This document shows positions 1 to 8,212 of a stretch of 64,000 nucleotides of DNA, in pieces. The stretch comes from an uncultured Eubacteriales bacterium. GTDB lineage: Bacteria; Bacillota; Clostridia; Oscillospirales; Oscillospiraceae. Each line of letters opens with the position of its first letter. The first letter of the stretch is position 1. The position numbers and the translations under genes are program-made. The notes below the pieces were generated by a model. That model was given only the letters and a program-made list of their open reading frames with translations. It was not told where the DNA came from and did not search any database. The stretch covers positions 62,001-126,000 of the forward strand of contig URDJ01000001.1 of NCBI GenBank assembly GCA_900546615.1, written 5' to 3'.

Positions 1-847
1 TCGGCAGGTGGTAGTGCCCGAACTCGAAGTCGAAACGGCACTTTTCCGCTATCTCGTTCGTGTTGTCCGCCGCCTCGTCCAGTCCCGGGAACAGCGCGCG
101 CATCTCCTCCTCGCTCTTGAGGTAGAACTCCTGCGTCTCAAAGCGCATCCTGTCCGCGCGGTTTACTGTCTTGCCCGTCTGTATGCACATGAGGACGTCC
201 TGATAATAGGAGTCCTTCTTCTCTATATAGTGAGCGTCGTTCGTCAGTGCCAGCGGTATGCCGCACTCCTCGTGCAGCCTTATGAGGCCGCGCGCCGCGT
301 CCTCCTCGTCCTGTATGCCGTGACGCTGTATCTCCAGATAGAAGTCCTCGCCGAAGGCGCGCTTGAGCTCCAGCGCCCGCTCCCTCGCCGCGTCGTACTG
401 CCCGCTTATTATCTTTTGCGGTATGTCCCCGGCGAGGCAGCCCGAAAGACAGACCAGCCCCTCCGCGTGCTCGTACAGCAGCGGCCAGTCTATCCTCGGC
501 TTTATATAAAAGCCCTCCACGAAGCCCATGGACACAAGGTAGCAGAGGTTCCTGTAGCCCGTCTCGTTCTTGCACAACAGGATGAGATGCGTATACTCCG
601 AGTCCAGCCCGTGCTCCTTTTCCCGCCTGTCCCTCGGCGCTACGTAGACCTCGCAGCCTATGACGGGGTGGATGCCCTCCTTCACGCAGGCCTCGTAAAA
701 GGCCACGGCCCCGTACATGGCGCCGTGGTCCGTTATGGCCAGGTGCTCGAAGCCCAGCTCCTTCGCCCGCTTTACCAACGCCTCTATGCGGCAGGCGCCG
801 TCCAGAAGGCTGTATTCCGTATGCAGATGCAGATGTGTGAACGCCAA
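1..847 (-). CDS. dnaE: DNA polymerase III subunit alpha, N-terminal part (runs off window)
   Basis: Catalytic subunit of the replicative polymerase of the DnaE family. Only the first 282 codons are present; the gene continues beyond base 1. The N-terminus carries the PHP domain: residues 4-18 read THLHLHTEYSLLDGA and an ITDHGAMYG segment follows near residue 43, both diagnostic of DnaE. The last visible residues, FDFEFGHYHLP, fit the same family. Translation probably starts at a TTG (845-847) just after the whiA stop, with GGAGGAGAG about 10 bases upstream; no better ATG exists. It is the last gene of the hprK-to-dnaE run and is probably co-transcribed with whiA. The identity is firm; the exact start is less so. 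Confidence 0.9.
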   Translation of the reverse strand, partial: MAFTHLHLHTEYSLLDGACRIEALVKRAKELGFEHLAITDHGAMYGAVAFYEACVKEGIHPVIGCEVYVAPRDRREKEHGLDSEYTHLILLCKNETGYRNLCYLVSMGFVEGFYIKPRIDWPLLYEHAEGLVCLSGCLAGDIPQKIISGQYDAARERALELKRAFGEDFYLEIQRHGIQDEEDAARGLIRLHEECGIPLALTNDAHYIEKKDSYYQDVLMCIQTGKTVNRADRMRFETQEFYLKSEEEMRALFPGLDEAADNTNEIAEKCRFDFEFGHYHLP

Positions 848-849
848 GC

Positions 850-1761
850 CTAGTTCTCTCCTCCCGCTCTTTTCCCCAGCTCCACCAGCTTCTTGAGCCT
901 GTGCCCCAGACAGGACTTCGTCACCGCAGGATACGACAGCTGTGCGAGGTCCGCAAGGCTCGCCGCCGGGTTCGCTATCCGCAGCAGCGCCGCCTGCTGA
1001 AGGCCCTCCGGCAGTCCGTCCAGCCCGTACTCCCTCTCGATGGCGCGTATCGCCTCCAGCTGCTCCTGCGCCGCCGCCACCGTCTTGTCCGCGTTCGCTG
1101 TGTCGCAGTTGACCTTCCGGTTTATCTCGTTGCGCATGTCCCGCTCCACCTTCGCCGACATCACGTCCAGCGCCGCCACCGGCGCGCCTATCGCCGTCAG
1201 GAAATCCGCGATGGCCTCCGACTGCTTGAAGTATGTCACCTGGTTCGCCCCGCGCTTCGCCTGCCCCGCCTCGAACCCCAGCTCGAACAGCAGCGAGCCC
1301 AGCTCCCGGCCCACGTTGCCGTGCGCCGTCACCAGCTCCAGATGGTAGCTCTTCATCGGGTCCGTCACGCTCCCGCCTGCGAGAAACGCGCCCCTCACGA
1401 ACGAGGCCCGGCAGCAGTCGTTCTCGAGTATGCCCAGATTTATATGCAGCGCCAGCGTGTCCTCCGGCTCCATGTCGAAGGCCCGGAACACCGCCCGTAT
1501 CTTCTCCGCATCCCTTATGAGGAACCTCCGCTTGCCGCCCGTCTCCGGCTCCGGCTGCTCGTCAAAGCCCAGGTCGAAGGCGCGCCTGAACAGCTTCGGC
1601 AGTATGGCCGCGAAGTCCTCGCTCGCCGTGACCAGCCTTATCTCCCGCTGGTCAAAGGTATTGCAATACAGCAGCGCCCCGTACGCCATGGCGACGGCGC
1701 AGCATTTCTTCCTCGGCAGCTGCCGGCACAGCTCCGCCTTCACCTGCGACGCAAAGGACAC
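850..1761 (-). CDS. whiA: DNA-binding protein WhiA
   Basis: Conserved Gram-positive regulator linked to cell division and, in streptomycetes, sporulation. The 303 residues show the family's two parts: an N-terminal degenerate LAGLIDADG homing-endonuclease-like fold, with RGAFLAGGSV at residues 123-132, and a C-terminal helix-turn-helix region (about 255-295) containing LADLAQLSYPAVTKS. The start is GTG with a GAGGAGG site 7 bases upstream. It lies directly behind yvcK and rapZ, the order seen across Firmicutes, and 2 bases before dnaE. WhiA proteins have lost nuclease activity, so a DNA-binding role is expected. Confidence 0.95.
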   Translation of the reverse strand: MSFASQVKAELCRQLPRKKCCAVAMAYGALLYCNTFDQREIRLVTASEDFAAILPKLFRRAFDLGFDEQPEPETGGKRRFLIRDAEKIRAVFRAFDMEPEDTLALHINLGILENDCCRASFVRGAFLAGGSVTDPMKSYHLELVTAHGNVGRELGSLLFELGFEAGQAKRGANQVTYFKQSEAIADFLTAIGAPVAALDVMSAKVERDMRNEINRKVNCDTANADKTVAAAQEQLEAIRAIEREYGLDGLPEGLQQAALLRIANPAASLADLAQLSYPAVTKSCLGHRLKKLVELGKRAGGEN

Positions 1762-1773
1762 CCCATAACCTCC

Positions 1774-2772
1774 TCAGCCGTAGACCCTCGTGTGTGATTT
1801 CTCGTGATAGAGCCGCAGAAGCTCCTTTGCCAGCGCATCCGGGTCGTGCCTGACATAGCCCGAGGCCCAGCCCGCCACCGGCGCGCGCAGCAGCCCCACG
1901 CCCAGCTCGTGCACCTCACGCTCGTCTACATAGACCGGCTCCGCGCCCTCTTTTTCGTATTTTTCCCTCAGCTCGGCCGGTATCTCCCGGTCGTTTGCAA
2001 GGCACCAGTCGAACAGCCGCTCGCCCGAATTGGAAAACAGCGCCCCGATGTGGTCTGAGGCCGTATAGCCCTCCGTCTCGCCGTCCTGCGTCATCACGTT
2101 CAGCACGTAGACCTTGAAGGCGTCCGACTCCGCCACCGCCTGCGCCACTCCCTCCGTCAGCAGGTTCGGCATGATGCTCGTATACAGGCTGCCCGGGCCG
2201 AGGACTATCATGTCAGCGGCGTTTATGGCCTCTATCACCTGCGGCAGCGCCGGCGGGCGCTCCGGTATGAGCCGCACCCGCAGGATGCGCGCGCCGAGGC
2301 TCTTTTTGAAGTCCGCTATCTTGGACTCGCCCAGTATCTCGCTGCCGTCGTCGAACTCCGCCGCGAGGTACACGTTCTCGTTCGTCACGGGCAGCACCCG
2401 GCCCGTAATGGCGAGAACCTCGCTCATCTTGCGCACAGCCTCGTCGAAGGTGCCCGACATGCCGTTTAGCGCCGCGAGGAACAGATTACCGAAGCTCTGG
2501 CCCTTCAGGCTGCCCTCCGTGAACCTGTAGCCCAGCAGCTTTTCCATCGTCGGCTCAGTATTAGCCAGCGCCTGTATGCAGTTGCGCACGTCGCCCGGGG
2601 GCGGCATGCCCAGATCCTGTCTCAGCATGCCCGAGCCGCCGCCGTCGTCCGCAACCGTCACTATCGCAGTTATGTTCTCCGACTGCCGCTTGAGGCCCCG
2701 GAGCATCGTCGAAAGCCCCGTGCCGCCGCCGATGACGACGATCTCCGGGCCCTGTCTCTGCTTTCTTCTCAT
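1774..2772 (-). CDS. yvcK: YvcK family gluconeogenesis/cell-envelope factor
   Basis: Member of the YvcK/CofD-like family, needed in Bacillus for growth on gluconeogenic carbon sources and for cell-wall homeostasis, and known to bind UDP-sugars. The 332-residue protein has the nucleotide-binding N-terminus GGGTGLSTML (residues 15-24), then ADDGGGSGMLR (41-51) and PPPGDVRNC (57-65), all family hallmarks. A later LGPGSLYTSIMPNLL segment also matches. It sits four bases after rapZ, so translational coupling is likely. This is the YvcK type rather than the F420-synthesis enzyme CofD, judged by the rapZ-whiA context. Confidence 0.94.
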   Translation of the reverse strand: MRRKQRQGPEIVVIGGGTGLSTMLRGLKRQSENITAIVTVADDGGGSGMLRQDLGMPPPGDVRNCIQALANTEPTMEKLLGYRFTEGSLKGQSFGNLFLAALNGMSGTFDEAVRKMSEVLAITGRVLPVTNENVYLAAEFDDGSEILGESKIADFKKSLGARILRVRLIPERPPALPQVIEAINAADMIVLGPGSLYTSIMPNLLTEGVAQAVAESDAFKVYVLNVMTQDGETEGYTASDHIGALFSNSGERLFDWCLANDREIPAELREKYEKEGAEPVYVDEREVHELGVGLLRAPVAGWASGYVRHDPDALAKELLRLYHEKSHTRVYG

Positions 2773-2776
2773 CCGC

Positions 2777-3634
2777 TCATCCCTTCTCGAGATCCCTGAA
2801 GCTCCTCGCAGTCTGGAAACCCAGCTCCGAGAGCCTGTCCGCCAGCGCGTTCGTCACCGCCACGCTCCGGTGCCGCCCGCCCGTGCAGCCTATGGCTATG
2901 TTCAGGTTATACTTGCCCTCCTCCAGATACAACGGCATCAGGAACTTCAGCATCGACACCAGCATCTCCAGAAAACGCCGCGCATCCCCGCAGGAGAACA
3001 CGAAGTCCGACACGGGCTTATCCAGCCCCGACATCGACCGAAGTTCCTCGACGTAAAACGGGTTCGGCAAAAACCTCACGTCGAACACCAGGTCCGCGTC
3101 CATCGGCAGTCCGTACTTGTAGCCGAAGGCCGTCACCGTCACCGTGAGCCGCCGGCCCGCACGTCCATCCGGCAGTATGTCCGCTATCCGGGCCTGCAGC
3201 ATCGCAGTCGTCAGGCCCGTCGTATTGATGATGTAGTCTGCGCGCTCCCTCAGAGGGGCCAGCAGCGCCACCTCGCGCCGCACGGCCTCCTCTATCGAAC
3301 CGCCTGAGAGCATCGGATGAGGCCGCCGCGAGCTTTTGTACCGGCGCACTATCGTCGGCGTGTCCGCCTCGACGTACAGTATCCTGTACTCCAGCCCCTG
3401 CTCCCAGAGCTTATCCAGCGCGTCGATAAGCCCCGGTATGCTCTCCCTCTCGCGCACGTCCGTCACCAGCGCCACGCGCTCGTAACGGCCGCCCGTCGCT
3501 ATGCACAGCTCCGCGAACCGGGACAGCAGCGCCACCGGCATGTTGTCCACGCAGTAATAGTCCATGTCCTCGAGTATGTCCGCCGCCATGCTCTTGCCCG
3601 CGCCGGACATGCCCGATATTATGAGAAACTCCAT
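2777..3634 (-). CDS. rapZ: RNase adapter RapZ / YvcJ-type P-loop protein
   Basis: P-loop nucleotide-binding protein. In E. coli RapZ delivers a small RNA to RNase E; in Bacillus the orthologue YvcJ binds and hydrolyses nucleotides and affects competence. The 285 residues begin with a Walker A loop, GMSGAGKS (residues 8-15), and end with the conserved GCTGGRHRSV motif (249-258) of the C-terminal domain. Length is normal. It is flanked by murB and yvcK with gaps of 3 and 4 bases, so it belongs to the same transcription unit. The Bacillus-like context favours a YvcJ-type role; the RNA partner is not deducible. Confidence 0.94.
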   Translation of the reverse strand: MEFLIISGMSGAGKSMAADILEDMDYYCVDNMPVALLSRFAELCIATGGRYERVALVTDVRERESIPGLIDALDKLWEQGLEYRILYVEADTPTIVRRYKSSRRPHPMLSGGSIEEAVRREVALLAPLRERADYIINTTGLTTAMLQARIADILPDGRAGRRLTVTVTAFGYKYGLPMDADLVFDVRFLPNPFYVEELRSMSGLDKPVSDFVFSCGDARRFLEMLVSMLKFLMPLYLEEGKYNLNIAIGCTGGRHRSVAVTNALADRLSELGFQTARSFRDLEKG

Positions 3635-3637
3635 CCC

Positions 3638-4555
3638 TTAATCCTTCAATATCCTGACCTCAGGCTCCAGCATGATGCCGCTGCGGTCATACACCGTCTT
3701 CTTTATATGTTCCATCAGCCGTATTACGTCCTCAAAGCTCGCGCCGCCCCGGTTCACGACAAAGCCCGCGTGCTTTTCCGACACCTGCGCCCCGCCTATG
3801 GCGAAGCCCTTCAGCCCCGCCTCGTCGATGAGCGCCGCCGCATAGCCGCCGACAGGCCGCTTGAATGTGCTGCCCGCCGAGGGCACATCCAGCGGCTGCG
3901 AGGCCCGGCGCTTTTCCATCAGCTGCCGCATCCGCGCCTTTATCTCCTCCGGCTCCTTCGGCGCGAGCCTCACGGTCGCCGCCGTCACGAGCCTTTTTGT
4001 GCCCTCGAAGGCGCTGTGCCTGTACGAAAACCCCAGCTCCGAGGCCGGGACGCTCCGCACGACGCCGTCCGTGTCCGCGTACTCCACGCTCTCCAGCACG
4101 TCCTTCATCTCGCCCCCGTAGGCGCCCGCGTTCATGAACACCGCGCCGCCGAGGCTCCCCGGTATGCCGTGCGCGAATTCCAGCCCGGACAGGCCCTCGT
4201 TCGCCGCGAACACCGCGAGCTTCGCAAGCGTGATGCCCGCGCCGGCCCGGATGTGTCCGTCCCCGAGCGATACCGCCTCCGACATCGCCTCGCCGAGCCT
4301 CACCACGACCTTGTCGAGGCCTTCGTCCGGCACCAGCAGATTCGTGCCGTTGCCCATCAGTTCGAACGGCGCGCCGCTCTCGTGGAGCAGCCTGAGAAGC
4401 GCCGCCGCCGCCTCAGCCGTGCCAGGGCAGCACATGAGCCGCGCCGGACCGCCTATGCGGAACGAGCAGTGCGCGCTCATAGGCTCGTTCTCAAACAGCT
4501 CCAGTCCCGGCAGCGCGGCGCGTATATCGTCTATGAGTTTCCCGCTTACACGCAA
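3638..4555 (-). CDS. murB: UDP-N-acetylmuramate dehydrogenase
   Basis: FAD enzyme that reduces UDP-GlcNAc-enolpyruvate to UDP-MurNAc in cytoplasmic peptidoglycan precursor synthesis. The 305-residue protein has the FAD-binding segments FRIGGPARL (32-40) and GIPGSLGGAVFMNAGAYGGEM (130-150), the catalytic serine in AGSTFKRP (S229) and a C-terminal LEPEVRIL with the conserved glutamate. It is the shorter type II form usual in Gram-positives. The start is TTG, three bases behind hprK, with a GGGAGG site about 10 bases upstream that overlaps the hprK end. Placement between hprK and rapZ is common in Clostridia. Confidence 0.95.
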   Translation of the reverse strand: MRVSGKLIDDIRAALPGLELFENEPMSAHCSFRIGGPARLMCCPGTAEAAAALLRLLHESGAPFELMGNGTNLLVPDEGLDKVVVRLGEAMSEAVSLGDGHIRAGAGITLAKLAVFAANEGLSGLEFAHGIPGSLGGAVFMNAGAYGGEMKDVLESVEYADTDGVVRSVPASELGFSYRHSAFEGTKRLVTAATVRLAPKEPEEIKARMRQLMEKRRASQPLDVPSAGSTFKRPVGGYAAALIDEAGLKGFAIGGAQVSEKHAGFVVNRGGASFEDVIRLMEHIKKTVYDRSGIMLEPEVRILKD

Positions 4556-4558
4556 GCC

Positions 4559-5503
4559 TCAGTACCTCCCGCCGTTGTCGATCATCATGTCATGCTCCTT
4601 CGCCAGCGCCGCCGCCGCGTTGTAGCCCATCTTTTTCTGCCTGTTGTTCATCGCCGCAAGCTCGAGTATGACCGCAAGGTTCCTGCCGGGACGCACCGGT
4701 ATCGTCACGCTGGGTATGTTCACGCCCAGGATGCTGGTATACTCCGTCTCCAGCCCCAGCCGGTCGTAGGCTTTCTCGTTGTCCCACAGCTCGAAGTTCA
4801 CGACGAGGTCGACATCCGTCTCCGGCTTCACCGCACCTACGCCGAATATGTGCCGCGCGTTTATGACGCCTATGCCGCGCAGCTCCATGTAATATCGTAT
4901 GAGCTCCGGCGCCGTGCCTATGAGCGTTTCGCGCGAGATGCGGCGTATCTCCACCGCGTCGTCCGCGATGAGACGGTGGCCGCGCTTAATAAGCTCCAGC
5001 GCCGTCTCGCTCTTGCCCACGCCCGAGTCGCCCATGATGAGCAGGCCCTCACCATAGACCTCCACCAGCACGCCGTGCAGCGTCACCCTCGGCGCCATCG
5101 CATTTTTGAGCATGCTGATAAGATCCGCCATGAAGGTCGAGGTGTCCTCCTTCGTGCTCAGCAGGTTCCGGTCGTACTTCTCCGCCAGCTCGATGCACTC
5201 CGGCAGCGGCTGGGTGTTATGGCATATTATAAGCGCCCTGATGTCGAAGCGCATGAACTGCTCGAGCGCCGCGCGCCGCGCCTCAGGCGCCAGCGTCTGC
5301 AGGTAGGTGTTCTCCACGCGCCCTATGAGCTGTATCCTGTTCGGGTCAAAATAGTCGTAAAACCCCGCCAGCTGCAGCGCCGGACGGTTCACGTCCGCCG
5401 TATACACCCTGACGGTGTCGAAGTCCTTCGCCGCGTGGACGATGTTCAGGCCCTGTTCCTCAACTATGCTTTTCAGGCTGACGGAATATTCCTCACGCAC
5501 CAT
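4559..5503 (-). CDS. hprK: HPr kinase/phosphorylase
   Basis: Bifunctional enzyme that phosphorylates and dephosphorylates Ser46 of HPr and so controls CcpA-dependent catabolite repression. The 314 residues have the non-catalytic N-terminal domain and a C-terminal kinase domain with the P-loop GDSGVGKS (158-165). The signature MELRGIGVINARHIFGVGAV follows around residues 205-225. It starts at ATG with AAGGAGG about 11 bases upstream and is the first gene of the minus-strand run that ends in dnaE. Its promoter is at 5538-5566. Confidence 0.96.
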   Translation of the reverse strand: MVREEYSVSLKSIVEEQGLNIVHAAKDFDTVRVYTADVNRPALQLAGFYDYFDPNRIQLIGRVENTYLQTLAPEARRAALEQFMRFDIRALIICHNTQPLPECIELAEKYDRNLLSTKEDTSTFMADLISMLKNAMAPRVTLHGVLVEVYGEGLLIMGDSGVGKSETALELIKRGHRLIADDAVEIRRISRETLIGTAPELIRYYMELRGIGVINARHIFGVGAVKPETDVDLVVNFELWDNEKAYDRLGLETEYTSILGVNIPSVTIPVRPGRNLAVILELAAMNNRQKKMGYNAAAALAKEHDMMIDNGGRY

Positions 5504-5537
5504 AGTGACGCAGCCTCCTTCTCCAAACTATACCTCT

Positions 5538-5566
5538 ATTCTAACCACATTCCCCCGTTTTGGCAA
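5538..5566 (-). promoter_or_regulatory. Sigma-A-type promoter for hprK-murB-rapZ-yvcK-whiA-dnaE
   Basis: On the minus strand TTGCCA (5566-5561) and TAGAAT (5543-5538) are separated by exactly 17 bases. Transcription would start near 5531, giving a leader of about 30 bases with the hprK ribosome site. This is the only good promoter seen for the six-gene run. Confidence 0.7.
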
Positions 5567-5604
5567 TCGCCTTTTGAATTTCCATGCGAAAGTGAAAAAT
5601 CGTC

Positions 5605-5633
5605 TTGCAATCTTCCGCGCCTTCTGCTATTAT
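5605..5633 (+). promoter_or_regulatory. Sigma-A-type promoter for rpmB
   Basis: TTGCAA (5605-5610) and TATTAT (5628-5633) with a 17-base spacer, about 45 bases before the rpmB start. It is divergent from the hprK promoter, and the two -35 regions lie about 40 bases apart. Confidence 0.7.
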
Positions 5634-5679
5634 ATTAAAGCTGTTCACATAGTCTTACGAGAACGGAGGTGCTGCATAA

Positions 5680-5868
5680 ATGGCAAAGTGTGAATTTTGC
5701 GGCAAGGACATGGCCTTCGGCATCAAGGTCAGCCACTCCCACAGGCGCTCTAACCGCACCTGGAAGCCCAACGTCAAGCGCGTCAAGGCGATAGTCGACG
5801 GTAGCCCCAAGCACGTCTACGCCTGCACCCGCTGCCTCCGCAGTGGCAAGGTCACCCGCGCTGTGTGA
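5680..5868 (+). CDS. rpmB: 50S ribosomal protein L28
   Basis: Small basic protein of the large ribosomal subunit, 62 residues, the usual Firmicutes length. It is the zinc-binding form: CEFC (C4, C7) and CTRC (C49, C52) make a four-cysteine ribbon. The central SHSHRRSNRTWKPNVKRV is typical L28 sequence. ATG start with ACGGAGG 8 bases upstream. It is a single-gene unit with its own promoter and terminator, divergent from hprK. The zinc-containing form suggests that a zinc-free paralogue could exist elsewhere, but none is in this window. Confidence 0.96.
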   Translation: MAKCEFCGKDMAFGIKVSHSHRRSNRTWKPNVKRVKAIVDGSPKHVYACTRCLRSGKVTRAV

Positions 5869-5889
5869 TGTCAACTGAATGCACGAAAT

Positions 5890-5921
5890 AAGGCCCGCCG
5901 GTCATACGGCAGGGCCTTTTT
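5890..5921 (+). terminator. Rho-independent terminator after rpmB
   Basis: An AAGGCCC...GCCG stem pairs with CGGC...GGGCCTT around a short loop, followed by five T residues (5917-5921). It lies 22 bases after the rpmB stop and just before the convergent end of ispE. Confidence 0.8.
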
Positions 5922-5938
5922 CGCGCCTTTTCGCTTTT

Positions 5939-6796
5939 TTACACAGTCGAAGTCAGGAACACCTCGCGGCACACGTTCTTCGCGCTCCGGGCGGCATCCG
6001 TCGCGCGCTCCTCGTCGTCGAAAACTCCGTATACGGCCGAGCCGGAGCCGCTCATCACCGCGCCCAGCGCGCCGCCCTCCAGCAGCAGCCGCTTTATCTC
6101 GCCCACCGCCTGAGCCGGGCGCCTGTCCAGAGCGTCCTCGAACACGTTGTACATCCTGCGCGCCACGCCGCACAGGTCCCCGACCCTCAGCGCCGAGACA
6201 AGCCCGTTCGTATCCGGCCGGCAGCGCGTGCGCAGGCTGTCCAGCCGTGCGAAAAGTTCCGGCGTTGAGCAGGTGAAGTGCGGCATACAGATCACCACCG
6301 GCACCCTCGGCAGCGGCGGCAGCGGCGTCAGCACCTCGCCGCGCCCCTCCGCCAGCGCCGTGCCGCCCATCAGGCAGAACGGCACATCCGAACCCGCCTT
6401 CATCGCCGCCGCATGAAGCTGCCCGCCGTCCAGTTTCCCGCCGGTCAGCTCGTTGAGCACACGTATCACCGCCGCCGCGTCCGATGAGCCTCCGCCCAAC
6501 CCCGCGCACACCGGTATGCGTTTCGTTATCCGCACATACACGCCCGAGTCCATACCCGCCAGCTCGAAATACGCCTTCGCCGCCTTGATGGCCACGTTGC
6601 GCTCGTCAGAGGGTATGTAGCTCCGGTTCGTCTCGGCGCGGAAATACCCCGGTTCCCTCAGCTCCACGTACACCTCGTCCGACAGCTCCGCTGCCTGCAT
6701 CACCATCCGCAGCTCGTGGAACCCGTCGCCGCGCCCTCCCAGCACGTCCAGTGAGAGGTTCAGCTTTGCCCGCGCCTGCGCCGTCAGCCCGCTCAC
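5939..6796 (-). CDS. ispE: 4-(cytidine 5'-diphospho)-2-C-methyl-D-erythritol kinase
   Basis: GHMP-family kinase of the MEP pathway that phosphorylates CDP-methylerythritol on the way to IPP and DMAPP. The 285 residues show the substrate end AKLNLSLDVLG (K11), the ATP loop PVCAGLGGGSSDAA and GSDVPFCLMGG with the conserved aspartate, then a C-terminal SGSGSAVYGVF motif. The start is GTG and overlaps the apgM stop by four bases (GTGA), so the two genes are translationally coupled. The pairing with a phosphoglycerate mutase is unusual, but both feed from triose phosphates and pyruvate. Confidence 0.95.
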   Translation of the reverse strand: MSGLTAQARAKLNLSLDVLGGRGDGFHELRMVMQAAELSDEVYVELREPGYFRAETNRSYIPSDERNVAIKAAKAYFELAGMDSGVYVRITKRIPVCAGLGGGSSDAAAVIRVLNELTGGKLDGGQLHAAAMKAGSDVPFCLMGGTALAEGRGEVLTPLPPLPRVPVVICMPHFTCSTPELFARLDSLRTRCRPDTNGLVSALRVGDLCGVARRMYNVFEDALDRRPAQAVGEIKRLLLEGGALGAVMSGSGSAVYGVFDDEERATDAARSAKNVCREVFLTSTV

Positions 6797-8028
6797 AGCT
6801 CGAACAGCCTCGGCATCAGCTCGGTGCCGCTCTCAAGGAACGGCCCGGCCTCGCCGTTTTTCTCCGTATAGCCAAGCCCCGAACCGGGCACGCGCTCGCG
6901 GCTGTCGTAGATCATATACGGCACGGGCGTCGCCCCGTGCGCGCCGTTTCTCATAAACGTCCGGTGGTCGGAGAGGATGAGCAGCCGGAAATCCTCGCCC
7001 CTTGCCCGCAGCGCCGCGCACAGCGGCTTCGCCACGCGCTCGGAGAGGCACTCCACGCTGTATATCTTGTGCTCAAGGTCGTGGTTGTGTGTGGCCTCGT
7101 CCGGGCCTTCGAGATGTATGGCCGCGAAATCGTGCCCCTCGAGCACCTCGAGCGCCGCCGCGGTCTTCGCCTCGTAGTCCGTGTCCCACTCGCCCGTGGC
7201 CGTCGGAACGCTTATCGCCTCCAGCCCCACGAGCTTCGCTATGCCGTGGCAGAGCGGCACAGCGGAGACGACCCCGCCGTCCGCGCCGAAATGCTCGACG
7301 AAATTCGGCAGCTTCGCGCCCTTGCCCTCGGCCCAGAACCAGATGCAGTTGGCCGGCAGTTTGCCCTCGGCCTCGCGCTTTTTGTTCACCGGATGCTCCG
7401 GCAGCAGCTGGGCCGCCTTGCGCATAAGCCCCAGCAGCGTCTTCGCGTTCTCGCAGCCCGAAGGCAGCAGGGGGCCGATCTTCTCGTTCAGATGGTCGTG
7501 CGGCGGGGCCAGCACGATGCCCTCGATGTCCGCGTCCGCCTGCACCGCAAGGTGCCGGAAGGATGAGCCGGGCCTCACCGTCAGCTTCGCCGCCTCCGCC
7601 AGCGCCGCGAACTCCGGCTGCTCAAAGAGCCAGCCTATAAGCTCGTCCGACTCCTCCCCCTCGATGGAGCCTGCGCTATGCGAAATCATGACCCGCTCCT
7701 CAAAGGGGACGTTTACACCGCCGCCGAGGCTCACCATATTGCAGCGGTAGGCCGCGCCGCCCTCGGGCATGACGCCGCCCGAAGCCGCCAGCTCCAGCGG
7801 CGCACGGCCCGAAAAATATTTCCTCGGGTCGCAGCCGAAGATGCCCATGATCGCCGTGTCGCTCCCCGGAGGGAAGCCCTCGGGTATGGTCTGCACAAGG
7901 CCCAGCCCTCCCCGCTCGCACAGCGAGTCGAAAAAGGGCTTTTCGCAGGCCTCGAGCGGGGTCCTGCCGCCCAGCTGCTCCAGAGGATCGTCGGCCATGC
8001 CGTCGCCTATTATGAGGACGTATTTCAT
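6793..8028 (-). CDS. apgM: 2,3-bisphosphoglycerate-independent phosphoglycerate mutase, archaeal type
   Basis: Alkaline-phosphatase-superfamily phosphoglycerate mutase that interconverts 3- and 2-phosphoglycerate in glycolysis without a bisphosphoglycerate cofactor. The 411-residue length and start MKYVLIIGDGMAD fit the ApgM family, which is distinct from the roughly 510-residue GpmI. GSDTAIMGIFGCDPRKYFSG holds the nucleophilic serine that is phosphorylated during catalysis. LEGPDEATHNHDLEHKI and LSDHRTF carry the metal ligands. ATG start with a GGAGG site. Related homoserine-kinase-like proteins share this fold, so the exact substrate is inferred. Confidence 0.9.
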   Translation of the reverse strand: MKYVLIIGDGMADDPLEQLGGRTPLEACEKPFFDSLCERGGLGLVQTIPEGFPPGSDTAIMGIFGCDPRKYFSGRAPLELAASGGVMPEGGAAYRCNMVSLGGGVNVPFEERVMISHSAGSIEGEESDELIGWLFEQPEFAALAEAAKLTVRPGSSFRHLAVQADADIEGIVLAPPHDHLNEKIGPLLPSGCENAKTLLGLMRKAAQLLPEHPVNKKREAEGKLPANCIWFWAEGKGAKLPNFVEHFGADGGVVSAVPLCHGIAKLVGLEAISVPTATGEWDTDYEAKTAAALEVLEGHDFAAIHLEGPDEATHNHDLEHKIYSVECLSERVAKPLCAALRARGEDFRLLILSDHRTFMRNGAHGATPVPYMIYDSRERVPGSGLGYTEKNGEAGPFLESGTELMPRLFEL

Positions 8029-8055
8029 GCTTTTACCTCCAATTTCGTATCATTT

Positions 8056-8079
8056 GAGGGTAGTATAACTCAAACCCTC
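8056..8079. repeat. Inverted repeat over the probable apgM promoter
   Basis: GAGGGT (8056-8061) and ACCCTC (8074-8079) flank a 12-base centre that contains, on the minus strand, a TATACT -10-like element for apgM. It could be an operator, or chance symmetry; no matching regulator is visible nearby. Confidence 0.3.
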
Positions 8080-8142
8080 CGCAAAGGAAAGAGCAAGTTT
8101 TATCCCCCGGCGCCCGGGGTGCAGGATCGTTAGAAAATAAAC

Positions 8143-8171
8143 TTCCATTTTAGAAGCAAATGTGATATGTT
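8143..8171 (+). promoter_or_regulatory. Weak candidate promoter of the V-ATPase operon
   Basis: TTCCAT and TATGTT with a 17-base spacer, 42 bases before the first V-ATPase gene. Both hexamers are poor, so the operon may use another or an activated promoter in the 184-base gap behind apgM. Confidence 0.3.
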
Positions 8172-8212
8172 ATTGAAAGCGTAAAGGTGCGCGGACAGAG
8201 GAGGCGGGAGCT

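Noticed and set aside
8..853. A 281-codon plus-strand frame at the window start
   Set aside because: It lies opposite dnaE, whose PHP-domain motifs on the minus strand are unmistakable.
3317..5638. A 773-codon plus-strand frame opposite rapZ, murB and hprK
   Set aside because: It is Arg-, His- and Val-rich without motifs, antisense to three certain genes; an artefact of high G+C.
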